Positions 23,997 through 34,041 of a stretch of DNA of 64,000 nucleotides are shown one piece after another; positions within the stretch are counted from its first letter, which is position 1, and each line of letters starts with the position of its first letter. Made by a program: the position numbers and the translations under genes. The stretch comes from Gammaproteobacteria bacterium (lineage in GTDB: Bacteria; Pseudomonadota; Gammaproteobacteria; Pseudomonadales; Halieaceae). The notes under the pieces were generated by a model that was not told the origin of the DNA, did no database searches, and saw only the letters and a list, made by a program, of their open reading frames with translations. The stretch is from NCBI GenBank assembly GCA_030427085.1, contig JAUHXH010000002.1:248001-312000 (forward strand), given 5' to 3'.

Positions 23997-25835
23997 TCAG
24001 GTGCGACTGCTGGATCCCCTGGGCGGATAGTCCACGGTTCCACTCAGTGCGGCGATGTCCTCAGCGCTGTGGTTGGGAAAAGGAAGGCGGTCCTGGGCGC
24101 GCCACTGCTGCAAAAGCTCCACCGATTCCTGTTGTTGGGTGTCGGAACCCGGACGGTCCTCACGCAGAACTGTAGCCTGGGATGCACTGCAGAAACGGGC
24201 GCCACAGCCCTGCACAATTTCTATGATTCTCAGGTTGAGGTCCTCCGCTACAGCGAGGAATTCCTGATAGTCGGTGGTATCGATGCCGGCATCCAGTCGC
24301 AGGCGGGCACTGGCGTCCTCTACCAGTTCCAGTCGCACGCTGTAGGTGTCGGGCACCAGGGCGGGATGGGCGTGAAACAATTCGCGCAATTTCACCAGTA
24401 CCACACGCAGTTGATCGGCGCTGTCTGCCAGCAAACCGATGTTACGGAAGTAGCGGATGCGGTCGCGGGCGCTGTAGTTCTCAACGTCCATCGAGGAAAA
24501 AACACTGTTGGGAATGTGTACCAGTGTGCGATTGAGCGTACGAATTACCGTGGAACGCAGGCCAATTTCTTCCACGGTGCCCACCACTGTGCCGAAGCGG
24601 CAAAAGTCACCGGGTGCCACCGGCTTGGCAGCATACAGGGTGATGGCCCCGATCAGGTTTTCCAGTGTCTTTTGCGCCGCCAGGGCCACCGCCAGACTAC
24701 CTACGCCGAGGCCGGCGAGAATGGTCGACATGTTGTAGCCTGCGCCTTCCGCCCAGATCAGCGCGGCGATGATCGCGACCAGTACCTTGATGATGGTGGC
24801 CAGCGGCCGGACCACGGCAGCCACATGGATACGCCCCTGGGCCTGGCGCTTGCGAATCTGGTAGTCGCGGACCAGGGAGATCACACCCATGACCAGCACG
24901 GTGTAGGCCAGGTAGTCCGTGCCGCTGGACTCGAGGAAAATCCGAGCCTTTAGTGACAGGGATAACTCGTCCACCAACAGTCGGGCGATCAGAATGAAGG
25001 TGAAGAAGCGCATCTCGCGGCGGAAAAAGCGCTCAATACCGCGGGGGAATATAGTGGGAATAAGCTGTACGAGCTTATTCATCAGCCAGGTGGCGATCAC
25101 CGCGAGGGGCCAGGCCAGCAGGAAAAACAGAGCGGTAGCGACCACCTGCCAGTTTTCCATGCCCATGAAGTGAAATTCCGGAAGGCGATCCTTTAACCAC
25201 TGCGCCGCGGGCTTGTAGCCCAGTTCCTCCCACATCAATGGAATCTGTTGCACGGTGGCGTTGGAGATTTTCCACACCTTGCCAAGCTCGCCACCAGGTA
25301 CGCGCTGCAGGTAAAGCGGGATTTCCCCCGTGCTGACCACGATAGTGCCGAACTGATCGCGGTAGCTGGGCAGGCCATCGTTCAGGTGGCCCTCCGGTGC
25401 ATCACTCAAGCTACCCACATCGAGGATGTTTTGCACACTGAATGCGTGTCTCAGGTGGCCGATCAGCTCTTCCGCCGTGTATTGATCCATCTCCTCTGGC
25501 AGATATCGCATATCGAGAAAGCCACCCGCGCGTGCGTAGTCCCGCTTCTCCAGCGCTTCGATGAGGCCGAGCATGCTTTCCATGGGTGTAGTGCCCGCCT
25601 CCAGTGGTCGTGGTGTTGACTCACTGCGTTCGCGGATCAGTTCCTCGGCTTCCTCCTCCTTTTGCAGAATATCTGCGACGGAGTTTTCCTCGGGAGGGGG
25701 CGCACTCTGTGCGGGTCTGGAAGGCGCCTCGGCAGAGGTATCGCCGCTGGATGCGTCCTGTGCGCCGAGGCAGGCTGACCAAAGGATGCAGGCCAGTAGT
25801 AATGACAAACGGTGCAGGGGGGATGTGGTCGCCAT
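23997..25835 (-). CDS. MscS-family mechanosensitive channel
   Basis: A 612-residue channel protein. A signal peptide (about residues 1-25) leads into a periplasmic domain with an acidic linker and a helical region to about 215. Membrane helices follow, including the pore-lining segment AGLGVGSLAVALAAQKTLENL near 370-390, then the beta domain with the RTLNRTLVHIPNSVF region near 430-445 and a mixed C-terminal domain. The long periplasmic N-terminus makes it a larger variant than E. coli MscS. It likely relieves osmotic pressure. It is transcribed together with the ABC exporter and follows tatC by 77 bases on the same strand. Confidence 0.9.
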   Translation of the reverse strand: MATTSPLHRLSLLLACILWSACLGAQDASSGDTSAEAPSRPAQSAPPPEENSVADILQKEEEAEELIRERSESTPRPLEAGTTPMESMLGLIEALEKRDYARAGGFLDMRYLPEEMDQYTAEELIGHLRHAFSVQNILDVGSLSDAPEGHLNDGLPSYRDQFGTIVVSTGEIPLYLQRVPGGELGKVWKISNATVQQIPLMWEELGYKPAAQWLKDRLPEFHFMGMENWQVVATALFFLLAWPLAVIATWLMNKLVQLIPTIFPRGIERFFRREMRFFTFILIARLLVDELSLSLKARIFLESSGTDYLAYTVLVMGVISLVRDYQIRKRQAQGRIHVAAVVRPLATIIKVLVAIIAALIWAEGAGYNMSTILAGLGVGSLAVALAAQKTLENLIGAITLYAAKPVAPGDFCRFGTVVGTVEEIGLRSTVIRTLNRTLVHIPNSVFSSMDVENYSARDRIRYFRNIGLLADSADQLRVVLVKLRELFHAHPALVPDTYSVRLELVEDASARLRLDAGIDTTDYQEFLAVAEDLNLRIIEIVQGCGARFCSASQATVLREDRPGSDTQQQESVELLQQWRAQDRLPFPNHSAEDIAALSGTVDYPPRGSSSRT

Positions 25836-25912
25836 GTTCTATGCCCGTAAACCCGAAGGGTTCAAGTGTAGTGGCTCCGCCGGATCAGCACTACCGCTGC
25901 TGACTGGCCTTA

Positions 25913-26668
25913 TTACTCTGCTTCGCTTCGGCTATTGCGGGGCCGAACGAAGCGGCCGAGGAACACGCCCAGTTCAAACAGGGCCCACATGGGAATCGCC
26001 AGCAGCGATTGAGAGATGATATCCGGCGGTGTCAACAGCATGCCGAACACGAAGCAACCCACTACGATATACGGGCGTTTTTTGCCCAGTTCTTCCGGTG
26101 TGGTGATGCCTGCCCAAATAGTTATTACTGCGGCGATGGGTATTTCGAAAGCGAGGCCGAAGGCGAAGAATAGCTTCAGTACAAAATCCAGGTACCGGTT
26201 GATGTCCGTCATGATGGTGACATCCGCCGGCCCGATGCTGGTGAAAAATGCAAACACCAAGGGGAACACCACAAAGTAGGCAAAGGCGGCACCGGCGTAA
26301 AACAACAGCACGCTGGAGGCCAGCAGCGGAATGGCCAGCCGTTTTTCGTGTCGGTACATGCCCGGCGCGATGAAAGACCAGGCCTGATAGAGCACCACTG
26401 GAATCGCCACGAACAAACTGGCGATCAAAGTCAGTTTGAATGGCGTGAGGAAGGGCGACGCGACTTCGGTGGCGATCATACTGGAGCCGGCAGGCAAGAT
26501 GGCGCGCAGCGGCTCGGAAACGAAGGCATAGATGTCGTTGGCGAACGGAAACAGGAACAGGAACACCACCAAAATGGCGAGGATGCTGCGCAGCAGCCGG
26601 TCCCGCAGTTCGGTCAGATGGGCGACCAGCGGCATGGGTTTGTCGTCGATGTCGGGTTCAGCGCTCAC
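25913..26668 (-). CDS. tatC: Sec-independent protein translocase TatC
   Basis: TatC is the six-helix inner-membrane receptor for twin-arginine signal peptides. The 251-residue product begins with the conserved cytoplasmic [15 protein letters not shown] segment, and six hydrophobic helices follow, with the PGMYRHEK loop near residue 103-110 and the conserved periplasmic and cytoplasmic acidic residues. It is the last gene of tatABC, 4 bases after tatB. The PhoD in this window, which has a twin-arginine signal, is a likely client. Confidence 0.96.
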   Translation of the reverse strand: MSAEPDIDDKPMPLVAHLTELRDRLLRSILAILVVFLFLFPFANDIYAFVSEPLRAILPAGSSMIATEVASPFLTPFKLTLIASLFVAIPVVLYQAWSFIAPGMYRHEKRLAIPLLASSVLLFYAGAAFAYFVVFPLVFAFFTSIGPADVTIMTDINRYLDFVLKLFFAFGLAFEIPIAAVITIWAGITTPEELGKKRPYIVVGCFVFGMLLTPPDIISQSLLAIPMWALFELGVFLGRFVRPRNSRSEAE

Positions 26669-26672
26669 GGTA

Positions 26673-27008
26673 TCAGGCTTTGTTTTCGTCAGTGGCGGAA
26701 GGTGAGGACGAGGGTGAGGAAGGCGGTGGGGCTATGTCATTTTCCAGCGACTGGATTTTTGATCGGCCCTCCTGTTCGAGGTCGGCCGCTTCACCTTGCA
26801 ATTGATCGCGCGTTTTTTTCAATTCGCGCATCACTTCATCGTTGTGCAGTTCCAGTTCGATTTCCCGTTTGATGTCGCTGAAACCACGGCGAATTTTGCC
26901 CAGCCAGGCGCTACCCGTGCGCACGGCCCCCGGCAGGCGCTCGGGGCCGAGCACCAGCAGGCCGACGATGCCGATCAGCAGCAGTTCCTGGAAGCCGATG
27001 TCGAACAT
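26673..27008 (-). CDS. tatB: Sec-independent protein translocase TatB
   Basis: A 111-residue TatB: a single N-terminal membrane helix ([26 protein letters not shown], residues 1-26, with the conserved Glu in the helix and the GPERLP hinge), an amphipathic helix, a charged helical region and an acidic, Pro/Ser-rich tail. It partners TatC in binding signal peptides. It sits between tatA and tatC with gaps of 6 and 4 bases. Confidence 0.95.
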   Translation of the reverse strand: MFDIGFQELLLIGIVGLLVLGPERLPGAVRTGSAWLGKIRRGFSDIKREIELELHNDEVMRELKKTRDQLQGEAADLEQEGRSKIQSLENDIAPPPSSPSSSPSATDENKA

Positions 27009-27014
27009 GCGGAA

Positions 27015-27239
27015 TCAGGGTTTGTCCTGTTCAGACGTTTTCTTTTTCAGGCCGTCTTCGGCGGAGGGCTCCTCACCCTCTGCTTTTTCGCCCCCTTCGT
27101 CTTTCATGCTACTGCGAAAGCCCTTGATGGCACTGCCCAGGTCGCTGCCCAGGGTGCGCAGGCGCTTGGTGCCGAAGAGCATGACCACGATGGCGAGAAT
27201 AATAAGTAATTGCCAAATGCTGATGCCGCCCAATCCCAT
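27015..27239 (-). CDS. tatA: Sec-independent protein translocase TatA
   Basis: A 74-residue pore-forming Tat subunit. It has the short membrane helix [20 protein letters not shown] (residues 7-26), then the [21 protein letters not shown] amphipathic helix that separates TatA from TatB, and an acidic/lysine-rich tail. It follows hisE by 23 bases, the same hisI-hisE-tatABC order as in Pseudomonas. Confidence 0.95.
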   Translation of the reverse strand: MGLGGISIWQLLIILAIVVMLFGTKRLRTLGSDLGSAIKGFRSSMKDEGGEKAEGEEPSAEDGLKKKTSEQDKP

Positions 27240-27262
27240 AGTGTTGTCCTCTTACGCTTGTT

Positions 27263-27589
27263 TTATTGGCCGCGCGCGGCTTTTTCCGCGTGCCCGGAAA
27301 CGCCCAGGCGCGCAGCCAGTTTGTCCAGTACCTGCTGCCCGTCACAATCCAGGTGGGATAACATCACCAGGCAGTGAAACCACAGGTCGGCAGTTTCATT
27401 GAGCAGGTCGTCTTTGTTGCTGGCAGTGGTGTCCTTGGCGGCGAGGATTACCTCGGTTGCCTCTTCACCCACTTTTTCCAGAATTTTATTCAACCCCGCG
27501 GCGTGCAGACTCGCCACATAGGAGTCTTCAGGGTCTGCTGATCGACGCTCGTTGAGTATCGCCGTTAATTGCTGCAGTACGTCAGTCAT
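27263..27589 (-). CDS. hisE: phosphoribosyl-ATP pyrophosphatase
   Basis: HisE hydrolyses phosphoribosyl-ATP to phosphoribosyl-AMP in histidine synthesis. The 108-residue product contains the MazG-like metal-binding motif [16 protein letters not shown] near residues 37-52 and NETADLWFH near 63-71. Start chosen at ATG 27589; a GTG one codon earlier is possible. The start overlaps the last 8 bases of hisI, indicating coupling. In enterics HisI and HisE are fused; here they are separate. Confidence 0.95.
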   Translation of the reverse strand: MTDVLQQLTAILNERRSADPEDSYVASLHAAGLNKILEKVGEEATEVILAAKDTTASNKDDLLNETADLWFHCLVMLSHLDCDGQQVLDKLAARLGVSGHAEKAARGQ

Positions 27590-27986
27590 CACGCTTGCCG
27601 TAGAGTGTGTTGGGGTCGGTAATGACCGGGTCGGTCACGTGCCACTGCCCTTCGTCAAACCTGAAATAAAAACAGGAGCGTCGACCTGTATGGCAGGCAA
27701 CGCCACCGACCTGTTCCACGCGCAGCAGGATGGTATCCGCGTCGCAGTCGATGCGCAGCTCTTCCAGCCGCTGTACGTTGCCCGACTCCTCGCCTTTACG
27801 CCACAGGCGCTGGCGGGAGCGGGACCAGTAAATGGCGCGCCCCTCGTTCACGGTCAGTTGCAGGGATTCCGGATTCATCCAGGCCATCATCAGCACTTCG
27901 CCGGTTTGCCAGTCCTGGGCAATGGCGGGTATCAGGCCCTGCTCGTTCCAGTTCAACGTGTTTACGTCGAAAGGTGTTGGGTTCAT
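27582..27986 (-). CDS. hisI: phosphoribosyl-AMP cyclohydrolase
   Basis: HisI opens the purine ring of phosphoribosyl-AMP, the step after HisE. The 134-residue protein shows the metal sites D80-C81-D82-A-D84 and the zinc cysteines C81, C98 and C105 ([10 protein letters not shown]). ATG 27986 is preferred over the one at 28007 because GAGG lies 5 bases before it and the conserved region begins soon after. Confidence 0.95.
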   Translation of the reverse strand: MNPTPFDVNTLNWNEQGLIPAIAQDWQTGEVLMMAWMNPESLQLTVNEGRAIYWSRSRQRLWRKGEESGNVQRLEELRIDCDADTILLRVEQVGGVACHTGRRSCFYFRFDEGQWHVTDPVITDPNTLYGKRDD

Positions 27987-28037
27987 GGTCGCCTCTCGTT
28001 GGGCCAAGCATTATCGCACAGGGCCTGCACCATCACA

Positions 28038-29681
28038 TCAGCCTCTGCGGGGCCATAAAAGCAACAGACCCGCGCCCACTAGCAGCCAGCTGATCGCGGG
28101 TAATTCCATTGCCCACTGCCACCCTCCCGGCGCTGCGGCAAGGGCAGCGGCGCCGAACAGTACCGAGGCAACAATGGCCTGTTTGCGGCGGCGATCGCGA
28201 GCCGTGAGTGCTTCCTGCAGGTGGTCCAGTTGCTGTTGTTGTTGCAGGCTGCGTTGCTCCAGTTCGCGGGATTGCTGGAGGCTGTCCATCACTGCCTCGG
28301 GTAGCTGGGGCAATTGCTCCAGCCAGGTAGGTGCGTGGCGCTGCAAGCGCTTGATCATGCCTTGGGGGGAGTAGCGTTGCTGGACCCAGCGCTCCAGGAA
28401 AGGCTGGGCGGTATCCCAGAGATTGAGTTGAGGATAGAGCTGGCGCCCCAGGCCCTCGATATTGAGCAGGGTTTTTTGCAGTAGCACCAACGAGGGCTGG
28501 ACCGACATGTCGAAACGGCGCGCAGTCCGGAACAGGTAAACCAGAAGCTGGCCGAAGGAAATTTCGCTGATCGGTTTTTCAAATACCGGCTCGCATACGG
28601 CGCGCATGGCTGATTCAAAGTCCTGCACCCGCGTGTGGGGCGGTACCCAGCCGCACTCCACGTGCAACTGCGCCACCTCGTGGTAGTCGCGACGGAATAT
28701 GCCGAGCAGGTTGCGGGCCAGGTAGTATTGGTCGAAGTCGCTGAGGCTGCCAACGATGGCGCAATCTACGGCAATGTAAGTGGGGTCTGCGGGGTCGCTG
28801 GCATCTACAAAGATGTTGCCGGGGTGCATGTCGGCGTGAAAGAAGCTGTCGCGGAAGACCTGGGTGAAAAAGATCTCCACGCCCCGCTCGGCCAACAACT
28901 TCAGATCGGTGCCCCGTTCGCGCAGGGTTTCGAGATCGGTGACCGGAATGCCGTGAATGCGCTCGGTCACGCAGACCCGTGTGCGGGTGTAATCCCAGTA
29001 CACTTCGGGTATGTAGACCAGCTTGCTGTCTTCAAAGTTGCGTCGCAATTGAGACGCATTGGCCGCTTCACGCCCAAGGTCCAACTCGTCGAGGATCACC
29101 AGTTCGTAGTCCGCCACCACTTCCACCGGCCGCAGGCGCCGGCCGTCCGGCAGGTAGCGTTGGACCCAGCGGGCCAGGGTGTGCATCAGGGCGACGTCCT
29201 GACGGATCACCGATTCGATGTCGGGGCGAATGACCTTTACTACAACTTCCTCGCCACCAGGTAATTGTGCGCTGTGGACCTGGGCCACGGAAGCGGAGGC
29301 CAGCGGGTCGCGGTCAAAGCGAGCGAACAACTCGTCCACTGGGCGCCCGAGGCTCTGCTCGATAATGGCGACGGCCTGTTCGGCGCCAAAGGGAGGCACA
29401 TCGTCCTGGAGCCGGGCCAATTCGTCGGCGATGTCTTCCGGCAGCAGGTCGCGCCGGGTGGAGAGCATCTGGCCGAATTTGATAAACACCGGGCCCAGTT
29501 CTTCCAGGGCTTTGCGCAAGCGCGCGCCGCGCGGTAAATCCGGCGCTCGCCGCAGCCGCCAGGGTGCGACCTTCAAGGCCCACTGTGCAGGCCGGGGTAG
29601 CAGGGCGGGATTGATAAATTCGTCCAGCCGGTAGCGGCTGAATACACGCAGAATACGAACCAGGCGCAGCGGGCGGGACAT
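28038..29681 (-). CDS. ubiB: ubiquinone biosynthesis protein UbiB (atypical kinase)
   Basis: UbiB is an atypical protein-kinase-like ATPase needed for ubiquinone synthesis, probably by extracting lipid precursors from the membrane. The 547-residue product has the family KxGQ motif in [11 protein letters not shown] near residues 68-79, the Ala-rich nucleotide loop SASVAQVH near 126-133, HADMHPGN near 286-293, and the DCAIVG metal-binding segment. Two C-terminal membrane helices lie near 500-545. It overlaps the ubiE-ubiJ-ubiB order known in gammaproteobacteria; its ATG is one base after the ubiJ stop. Confidence 0.95.
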   Translation of the reverse strand: MSRPLRLVRILRVFSRYRLDEFINPALLPRPAQWALKVAPWRLRRAPDLPRGARLRKALEELGPVFIKFGQMLSTRRDLLPEDIADELARLQDDVPPFGAEQAVAIIEQSLGRPVDELFARFDRDPLASASVAQVHSAQLPGGEEVVVKVIRPDIESVIRQDVALMHTLARWVQRYLPDGRRLRPVEVVADYELVILDELDLGREAANASQLRRNFEDSKLVYIPEVYWDYTRTRVCVTERIHGIPVTDLETLRERGTDLKLLAERGVEIFFTQVFRDSFFHADMHPGNIFVDASDPADPTYIAVDCAIVGSLSDFDQYYLARNLLGIFRRDYHEVAQLHVECGWVPPHTRVQDFESAMRAVCEPVFEKPISEISFGQLLVYLFRTARRFDMSVQPSLVLLQKTLLNIEGLGRQLYPQLNLWDTAQPFLERWVQQRYSPQGMIKRLQRHAPTWLEQLPQLPEAVMDSLQQSRELEQRSLQQQQQLDHLQEALTARDRRRKQAIVASVLFGAAALAAAPGGWQWAMELPAISWLLVGAGLLLLWPRRG

Positions 29682-29682
29682 G

Positions 29683-30315
29683 TCAGCGCTGACCGAGTTT
29701 GCGGGTCAGTTGGGCGGCGCGGGATTGCAGGCGTTCCACCCGCAGGGCCAGATCCTGCACATCGCGATAGAAGTCTTCCACCTCCCGACGCGACGGCGAG
29801 AGGCGGGCTTCCTCGTGGATAAACTCTTCCAGTTGCCGGGTAAAGCTGGCGGAGGCCTGCTGGCCCCAGCTGAAGATACCCCGGAGCGTTTCAGCCAAGG
29901 AATGGCCGGCCACATCGCCGAGGGTATTCACCAGCGGCGCTTCCCAGTCCATGTCTAGCTGACTGAAAATTTTCTGTAGTTCGAGCAGTGGGGCGCTGTC
30001 GCCCACCAACACCAGATTGCCGTTGATCAGCGCCGCAGCGGGATCTTCCGCGGCTGCCAGTTGGGTGAAGTCGGAGGCGCTGCCTTTGACGGTGGTACTC
30101 ACCGGGCCGTCAAAGGCCCCCATCAGGCGCAGGCCATTGGATTGAGGTTGCAGGTAAACATCCAGCGCCGGCGCGGTGCACTCCAGCTTCAGAATGACAT
30201 CGCCCAGCGCGGCCAGGCGTTGTTGGCTGGCACTGTCCAGCGCCAGCGCGCGGTTGAGGCCGGCCTCGAGTGCCGCCAGTGCGGCGGTGTGCAGTGTGGG
30301 ATTGATGCCCTGCAT
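29683..30315 (-). CDS. ubiJ: ubiquinone biosynthesis accessory factor UbiJ (SCP2 domain)
   Basis: A 210-residue lipid-binding accessory protein that holds hydrophobic ubiquinone intermediates for the cytoplasmic Ubi complex. The N-terminal SCP2-like domain (about 10-115) contains [19 protein letters not shown] near 98-116, and the C-terminal part is a coiled coil (about 165-205) thought to mediate UbiJ-UbiK contact. Start taken at ATG 30315, one base after the ubiE stop; an upstream extension to 30351 would overlap ubiE. Confidence 0.9.
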   Translation of the reverse strand: MQGINPTLHTAALAALEAGLNRALALDSASQQRLAALGDVILKLECTAPALDVYLQPQSNGLRLMGAFDGPVSTTVKGSASDFTQLAAAEDPAAALINGNLVLVGDSAPLLELQKIFSQLDMDWEAPLVNTLGDVAGHSLAETLRGIFSWGQQASASFTRQLEEFIHEEARLSPSRREVEDFYRDVQDLALRVERLQSRAAQLTRKLGQR

Positions 30316-30316
30316 C

Positions 30317-31066
30317 TCAGGCTTTGACGCCCTTGTGCAGGGCCACCACACCGCCGGTCATATTGTAGAACTCGCACTGAGTCAGCCCGGCGTCTTCCAT
30401 CATGCCCTTCAGGGTTTCCTGGTCGGGGTGCATGCGGATGGATTCGGCCAGGTACTGGTAGCTTTCGCTGTCGCCGGCGACCAGCTTGCCAAGGCGCGGC
30501 AATACGTTAAAGGAATAGCTGTCGTAAACCTTGCCCAGGGTCTCACTGGTTGGTTTTGAAAACTCCAGTACCAGCAGGCGCCCCCCCGGCTTCAGTACGC
30601 GCTGCATGGAGCGCAGGGCGAGGTCCTTGTCGGTAACGTTACGCAGGCCGAAGGCAATGGTGATGCAATCGAAGTGGTTGTCGGGGAAGGGCAGGTATTG
30701 AGCGTCCGCCTGTACGAACTGCACGTTCTCACAAACGCCGTTGTCGAACAGCTTGTCGCGCCCTACCTTGAGCATGGAGTCATTGATATCGGCCAGGATT
30801 ACCTGGCCTTCGGTGCCCACCAGTCGTGAAAAGCGCGCTGCCAGGTCACCAGTGCCGCCGGCGAGATCGAGCACCCGTTGGCCCTTGCGCACGCCGCTGA
30901 CTTCGATGGTAAAGCGCTTCCAGATGCGGTGAATACCACCGGACATCAGGTCGTTCATCAGGTCGTAGCGCGCCGCCACCGAATGGAATACTCCGGCGAC
31001 CAGGCCGGCTTTCGCCTCCTGCTCGACTTCCTGGTATCCGAAGTGGGTGGTTTTCTTTTCGCTCAT
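30317..31066 (-). CDS. ubiE: ubiquinone/menaquinone C-methyltransferase UbiE
   Basis: A 249-residue SAM-dependent methyltransferase for the C-methylation of demethylmenaquinol and the ubiquinone intermediate DDMQ. It shows the family segments [15 protein letters not shown] near residues 30-45, the SAM motif [12 protein letters not shown] near 66-77, and [22 protein letters not shown] near 183-204. The start at 31066 follows a GGAG site; the longer frame to 31219 overlaps the DUF971 gene and lacks coding character. Confidence 0.96.
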   Translation of the reverse strand: MSEKKTTHFGYQEVEQEAKAGLVAGVFHSVAARYDLMNDLMSGGIHRIWKRFTIEVSGVRKGQRVLDLAGGTGDLAARFSRLVGTEGQVILADINDSMLKVGRDKLFDNGVCENVQFVQADAQYLPFPDNHFDCITIAFGLRNVTDKDLALRSMQRVLKPGGRLLVLEFSKPTSETLGKVYDSYSFNVLPRLGKLVAGDSESYQYLAESIRMHPDQETLKGMMEDAGLTQCEFYNMTGGVVALHKGVKA

Positions 31067-31119
31067 GCTGGCTCCGCGCTTTTTCGGCGGGCTATTGTAG
31101 CGTTTTCGCGCGGGGAGCG

Positions 31120-31503
31120 TTACTGGAGCTGTACTACCTGCACATCCGGGTCGCGATTGGCGCCGGCGGCTGCCAGTTGATCCAGATATTCCTGCCAGAA
31201 CTTGTCCCGATGAACGCACAGTTCGTAGAGATAGTCCCAGCTGTAGAGGCCAGAGTCGTGGCCGTCATCGAAGATCAATTGCAGGGCGTAGTTGCCCACC
31301 GGTTTGACCGCCGTCAGGCCTACTTTCATCTTGCCAGTTTGCAATACCGCATCGCCCGGATGGTGGCCCCGCACCTCGGCCGAGGGCGAGTACACGCGCA
31401 GGTACTCGCTGCTCAGTTCGTAGTGCTCGCCGCCGGGGTAGCTGAGTTCCAGCGTACGGGAGCGACGGTGCAGGGCGATATTCTCCGGGATCATGGCGGC
31501 CAT
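31120..31503 (-). CDS. DUF971 family protein (GBBH-like N-terminal domain)
   Basis: A 127-residue protein consisting of the small domain otherwise found at the N-terminus of gamma-butyrobetaine hydroxylase. Characteristic are [20 protein letters not shown] near residues 17-36, a middle [25 protein letters not shown], and the ending [12 protein letters not shown]. Free-standing versions are linked with iron-sulfur or metal handling, but no firm function is known to me. It begins one base after the hslU stop (ATG 31503, or 31494) and so belongs to the heat-shock transcript. Confidence 0.85.
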   Translation of the reverse strand: MAAMIPENIALHRRSRTLELSYPGGEHYELSSEYLRVYSPSAEVRGHHPGDAVLQTGKMKVGLTAVKPVGNYALQLIFDDGHDSGLYSWDYLYELCVHRDKFWQEYLDQLAAAGANRDPDVQVVQLQ

Positions 31504-31504
31504 T

Positions 31505-32827
31505 TTAGAGGATAAAGCGCGACAGGTCCTCGTCGTCGCTCAGGGCCTGTAGCTGGCTGTCCACGTAGGCTGCGTCGATGGTGAGGGTGCCCGATTGCAG
31601 GCCGTCGTCGGCAGCGCTGTAGGAGGCTTCCTCCAGCAGGCGCTCCATCACGGTGTGTAAACGGCGGGCGCCGATATTCTCGGTGCGCTCGTTTACCTGC
31701 CACGCTGTTTCCGCTATGCGGCGCAGGCCGTCGGCGCTGAACTCGATAGACACCCCTTCGGTGGCCAGCAGTGCCTGGTACTGTTCGGTCAGGGAGGCGT
31801 TGGGCTCAGTCAGAATGCGCTCGAAATCGTCCGGGCCCAGCGCGTTCAATTCCACCCGGATTGGCAAACGGCCCTGAAGTTCGGGGATCAGGTCTGAGGG
31901 CTTGGCCAGGTGGAAGGCGCCGGAGGCGATGAACAGGATGTGATCGGTTTTGACCATGCCGTGTTTGGTGCTGACGGTGGAGCCCTCGATCAGCGGCAGC
32001 AGGTCGCGCTGCACGCCCTCGCGGGACACGTCGGCACCTGCGCCTTCACTGCGCTTGGCCACCTTGTCCAGCTCGTCGATAAACACGATGCCGTTCTCTT
32101 CTACCGCGCTCACGGCCTGCTGCTTCAGTTCGTCCTCGTTGACCAGCTTGGCCGCTTCCTCATCGCGCAGCAGTGCGAAGGCCGCTTTAACGGTCAGTTT
32201 GCGGCGCTTGCGCTGCTGGTTCGACAGGTTGGAGAACATGCTCTGCAACTGATTGGTCATTTCTTCCATGCCGGGGGGTGCCATGATCTCCACGCCGGCA
32301 TTGGCCGCAACCTCCAGCTCCACTTCGCGTTCGTCCAGGTCGCCCTCGCGCAACTTCTTGCGCAACAGTTGGCGGGTGCCCGCGCCCTGCTCGTTGTCGT
32401 TGTCGCCGCGAGCGCCGGGGAGCAGTACGTCGAGGATGCGTTCTTCGGCGGCTTCTTCCGCGCGATATTGCACGCGCTCCATTTCCTGTTCGCGCAACAT
32501 TTTGATGGCCACGTCCATCAGGTCGCGCACGATGGATTCCACATCGCGACCGACATAGCCGACCTCAGTGAACTTGGTGGCTTCGACTTTGATGAAAGGT
32601 GCTGCCGCCAGCTTGGCCAGCCGCCTGGCAATTTCGGTTTTGCCTACGCCGGTGGGGCCGATCATCAGGATGTTCTTGGGGGTGATTTCCGCGCGCAATT
32701 CTTCGGGCAACTGCATACGGCGCCAGCGGTTGCGCAGGGCAATGGCCACGGCGCGCTTGGCCTCGTCCTGGCCGATGATGTGGCGATCCAGTTCGGAAAC
32801 GATTTCTCGGGGGGTCATGTTCGACAT
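31505..32827 (-). CDS. hslU: ATP-dependent protease ATPase subunit HslU
   Basis: HslU is the AAA+ unfoldase of the HslUV protease. The 440-residue protein shows the N-terminal [21 protein letters not shown], Walker [10 protein letters not shown] at residues 57-65, the pore loop GYVGRDVES near 90-98, the intermediate I-domain (about 110-245), Walker [10 protein letters not shown] near 248-256, and the C-terminal ending EDLSRFIL that inserts into HslV. It follows hslV by 11 bases under the same predicted sigma32 promoter. Confidence 0.97.
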   Translation of the reverse strand: MSNMTPREIVSELDRHIIGQDEAKRAVAIALRNRWRRMQLPEELRAEITPKNILMIGPTGVGKTEIARRLAKLAAAPFIKVEATKFTEVGYVGRDVESIVRDLMDVAIKMLREQEMERVQYRAEEAAEERILDVLLPGARGDNDNEQGAGTRQLLRKKLREGDLDEREVELEVAANAGVEIMAPPGMEEMTNQLQSMFSNLSNQQRKRRKLTVKAAFALLRDEEAAKLVNEDELKQQAVSAVEENGIVFIDELDKVAKRSEGAGADVSREGVQRDLLPLIEGSTVSTKHGMVKTDHILFIASGAFHLAKPSDLIPELQGRLPIRVELNALGPDDFERILTEPNASLTEQYQALLATEGVSIEFSADGLRRIAETAWQVNERTENIGARRLHTVMERLLEEASYSAADDGLQSGTLTIDAAYVDSQLQALSDDEDLSRFIL

Positions 32828-32838
32828 GGGATTAACGC

Positions 32839-33387
32839 TTACTCCGGGTCGTAGTCCAGCTGTTCGATAGTCTGGTTGTGATTGGTGTAGATACAGATGT
32901 CACCGGCGATGTTCAGCCCTTTTTCCACGATGTTGCGGGCGTCCAGCTCGGTGTTGTCCATGAGAGCGCGGGCCGCGGCCTGGGCAAAGGAGCCACCGGA
33001 TCCGATGGCGATCAGGTTGTCTTCCGGCTCGATCACGTCGCCGTTGCCGCTGATCACCAGCGAGGTGGTTTTGTCGGCCACCGCCAGCAGGGCTTCCAGT
33101 TGCCGCAGGCTGCGCTCGGTGCGCCAGGCCTTGGCCAGTTCCACTGCAGCCCGTACCAGATGGCCCTGGTGCTTTTCCAGCTTGCCCTCAAACAGTTCAA
33201 ACAGGGTGAAGGCGTCGGCCGTACCGCCGGCGAATCCGGCAATGACCTGGTCGCGGTACAGGCGGCGCACCTTACGGGCATTGCCTTTCATCACGGTATT
33301 GCCCATGGAAACCTGGCCATCGCCGCCGATTACGACGCTATTGCCACGGCGCACGCAGAGGATGGTGGTGCCTCGGAATTGTTCCAC
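32839..33387 (-). CDS. hslV: ATP-dependent protease peptidase subunit HslV, with a six-residue propeptide
   Basis: HslV is the proteasome-like peptidase core with an N-terminal threonine nucleophile. The 182-residue product starts at GTG 33387, 7 bases after GGAG. The conserved TTILCVRR begins at residue 7, so six residues (MEQFRG) must be removed to free the catalytic threonine; in E. coli only the methionine precedes it. No alternative start codon exists nearer. [21 protein letters not shown] near 27-48 and [15 protein letters not shown] near 57-71 are family landmarks. A sigma32-type promoter lies upstream. Confidence 0.96.
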   Translation of the reverse strand: MEQFRGTTILCVRRGNSVVIGGDGQVSMGNTVMKGNARKVRRLYRDQVIAGFAGGTADAFTLFELFEGKLEKHQGHLVRAAVELAKAWRTERSLRQLEALLAVADKTTSLVISGNGDVIEPEDNLIAIGSGGSFAQAAARALMDNTELDARNIVEKGLNIAGDICIYTNHNQTIEQLDYDPE

Positions 33388-33417
33388 TGATTGTCTCCGG
33401 GAGGGTGTTAGCAGGTT

Positions 33418-33443
33418 ATGGGGGCGAAGTGGCCAGATTCAAG
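33418..33443 (-). promoter_or_regulatory. sigma32 heat-shock promoter of hslVU
   Basis: On the minus strand CTTGAA (33443-33438) and CCCCAT (33423-33418) are separated by 14 bases, close to the heat-shock consensus CTTGAAA-n11-16-CCCCATnT. The transcript would start about 20-25 bases before the hslV GTG. Confidence 0.75.
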
Positions 33444-33480
33444 GTGCCGGCCACCGCTCCAAAGAATAGACGAGTGGCGG

Positions 33481-34038
33481 TCAGCCGTTGCCGCTTTCTG
33501 GTTTGCGTTTCAGCAGCAGAGTGTCGATGCCCTGCGCGGCCGTCAGGCTGCGAGCCTTGGCCAGGCGAGAGCGGGAGTCGAAGGGCCCCAGATAGACGCG
33601 GAACCAGCGACCGTTGCTGCCGTTGGTCTCTTCCACCTTGGGGTCGAGGCCGAGCAGCAGCAGTTCCGCCCGGCGCCGGTCGGCGTCGTCCGCCTGCCGG
33701 AACGAACCCGCCTGGAGCAGGAAATGATCGCGGTCTGGCTGATTGCGGGCCTGGTCGATTTCCGCCGGGTCCACTTCGACATCGATGGTTTGCTCCGGCA
33801 GGCCGGTGTAAAAGTCGAAGCGGGGTTTGGGAACCTCTTCCTCCGCCACCGGCTCACCGGGCGTTGGGACCGGTTTGCGCGGATCGGGTGCCAGCACGCC
33901 TACGTAGAGCAGGCCGGCCAGTAGCAGGCCACTGACCACGCCGGCGCCATACCAGCGCCAGGGAGAGGGGCCGGTTTTGCGTGCCGGTGTCTTGCGGGAT
34001 GCGCCGGTGCTGCGTTTGCGGGGTTTGGCGGTAGCCAC
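33481..34038 (-). CDS. SPOR-domain membrane protein (FtsN-like)
   Basis: A 185-residue bitopic protein: a basic cytoplasmic N-terminus (KPRKRSTGASRKTPARK), one membrane helix near residues 30-50, a Pro/Glu-rich periplasmic linker, and a SPOR domain from about 108 to 180 (DHFLLQAGSFRQADDADRRR). SPOR domains bind denuded septal peptidoglycan, so a role in division like FtsN is likely. It begins 3 bases after argS on the same strand, the same position as in Pseudomonas. Essential FtsN motifs were not checked. Confidence 0.88.
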   Translation of the reverse strand: MATAKPRKRSTGASRKTPARKTGPSPWRWYGAGVVSGLLLAGLLYVGVLAPDPRKPVPTPGEPVAEEEVPKPRFDFYTGLPEQTIDVEVDPAEIDQARNQPDRDHFLLQAGSFRQADDADRRRAELLLLGLDPKVEETNGSNGRWFRVYLGPFDSRSRLAKARSLTAAQGIDTLLLKRKPESGNG

Positions 34039-34041
34039 GAT

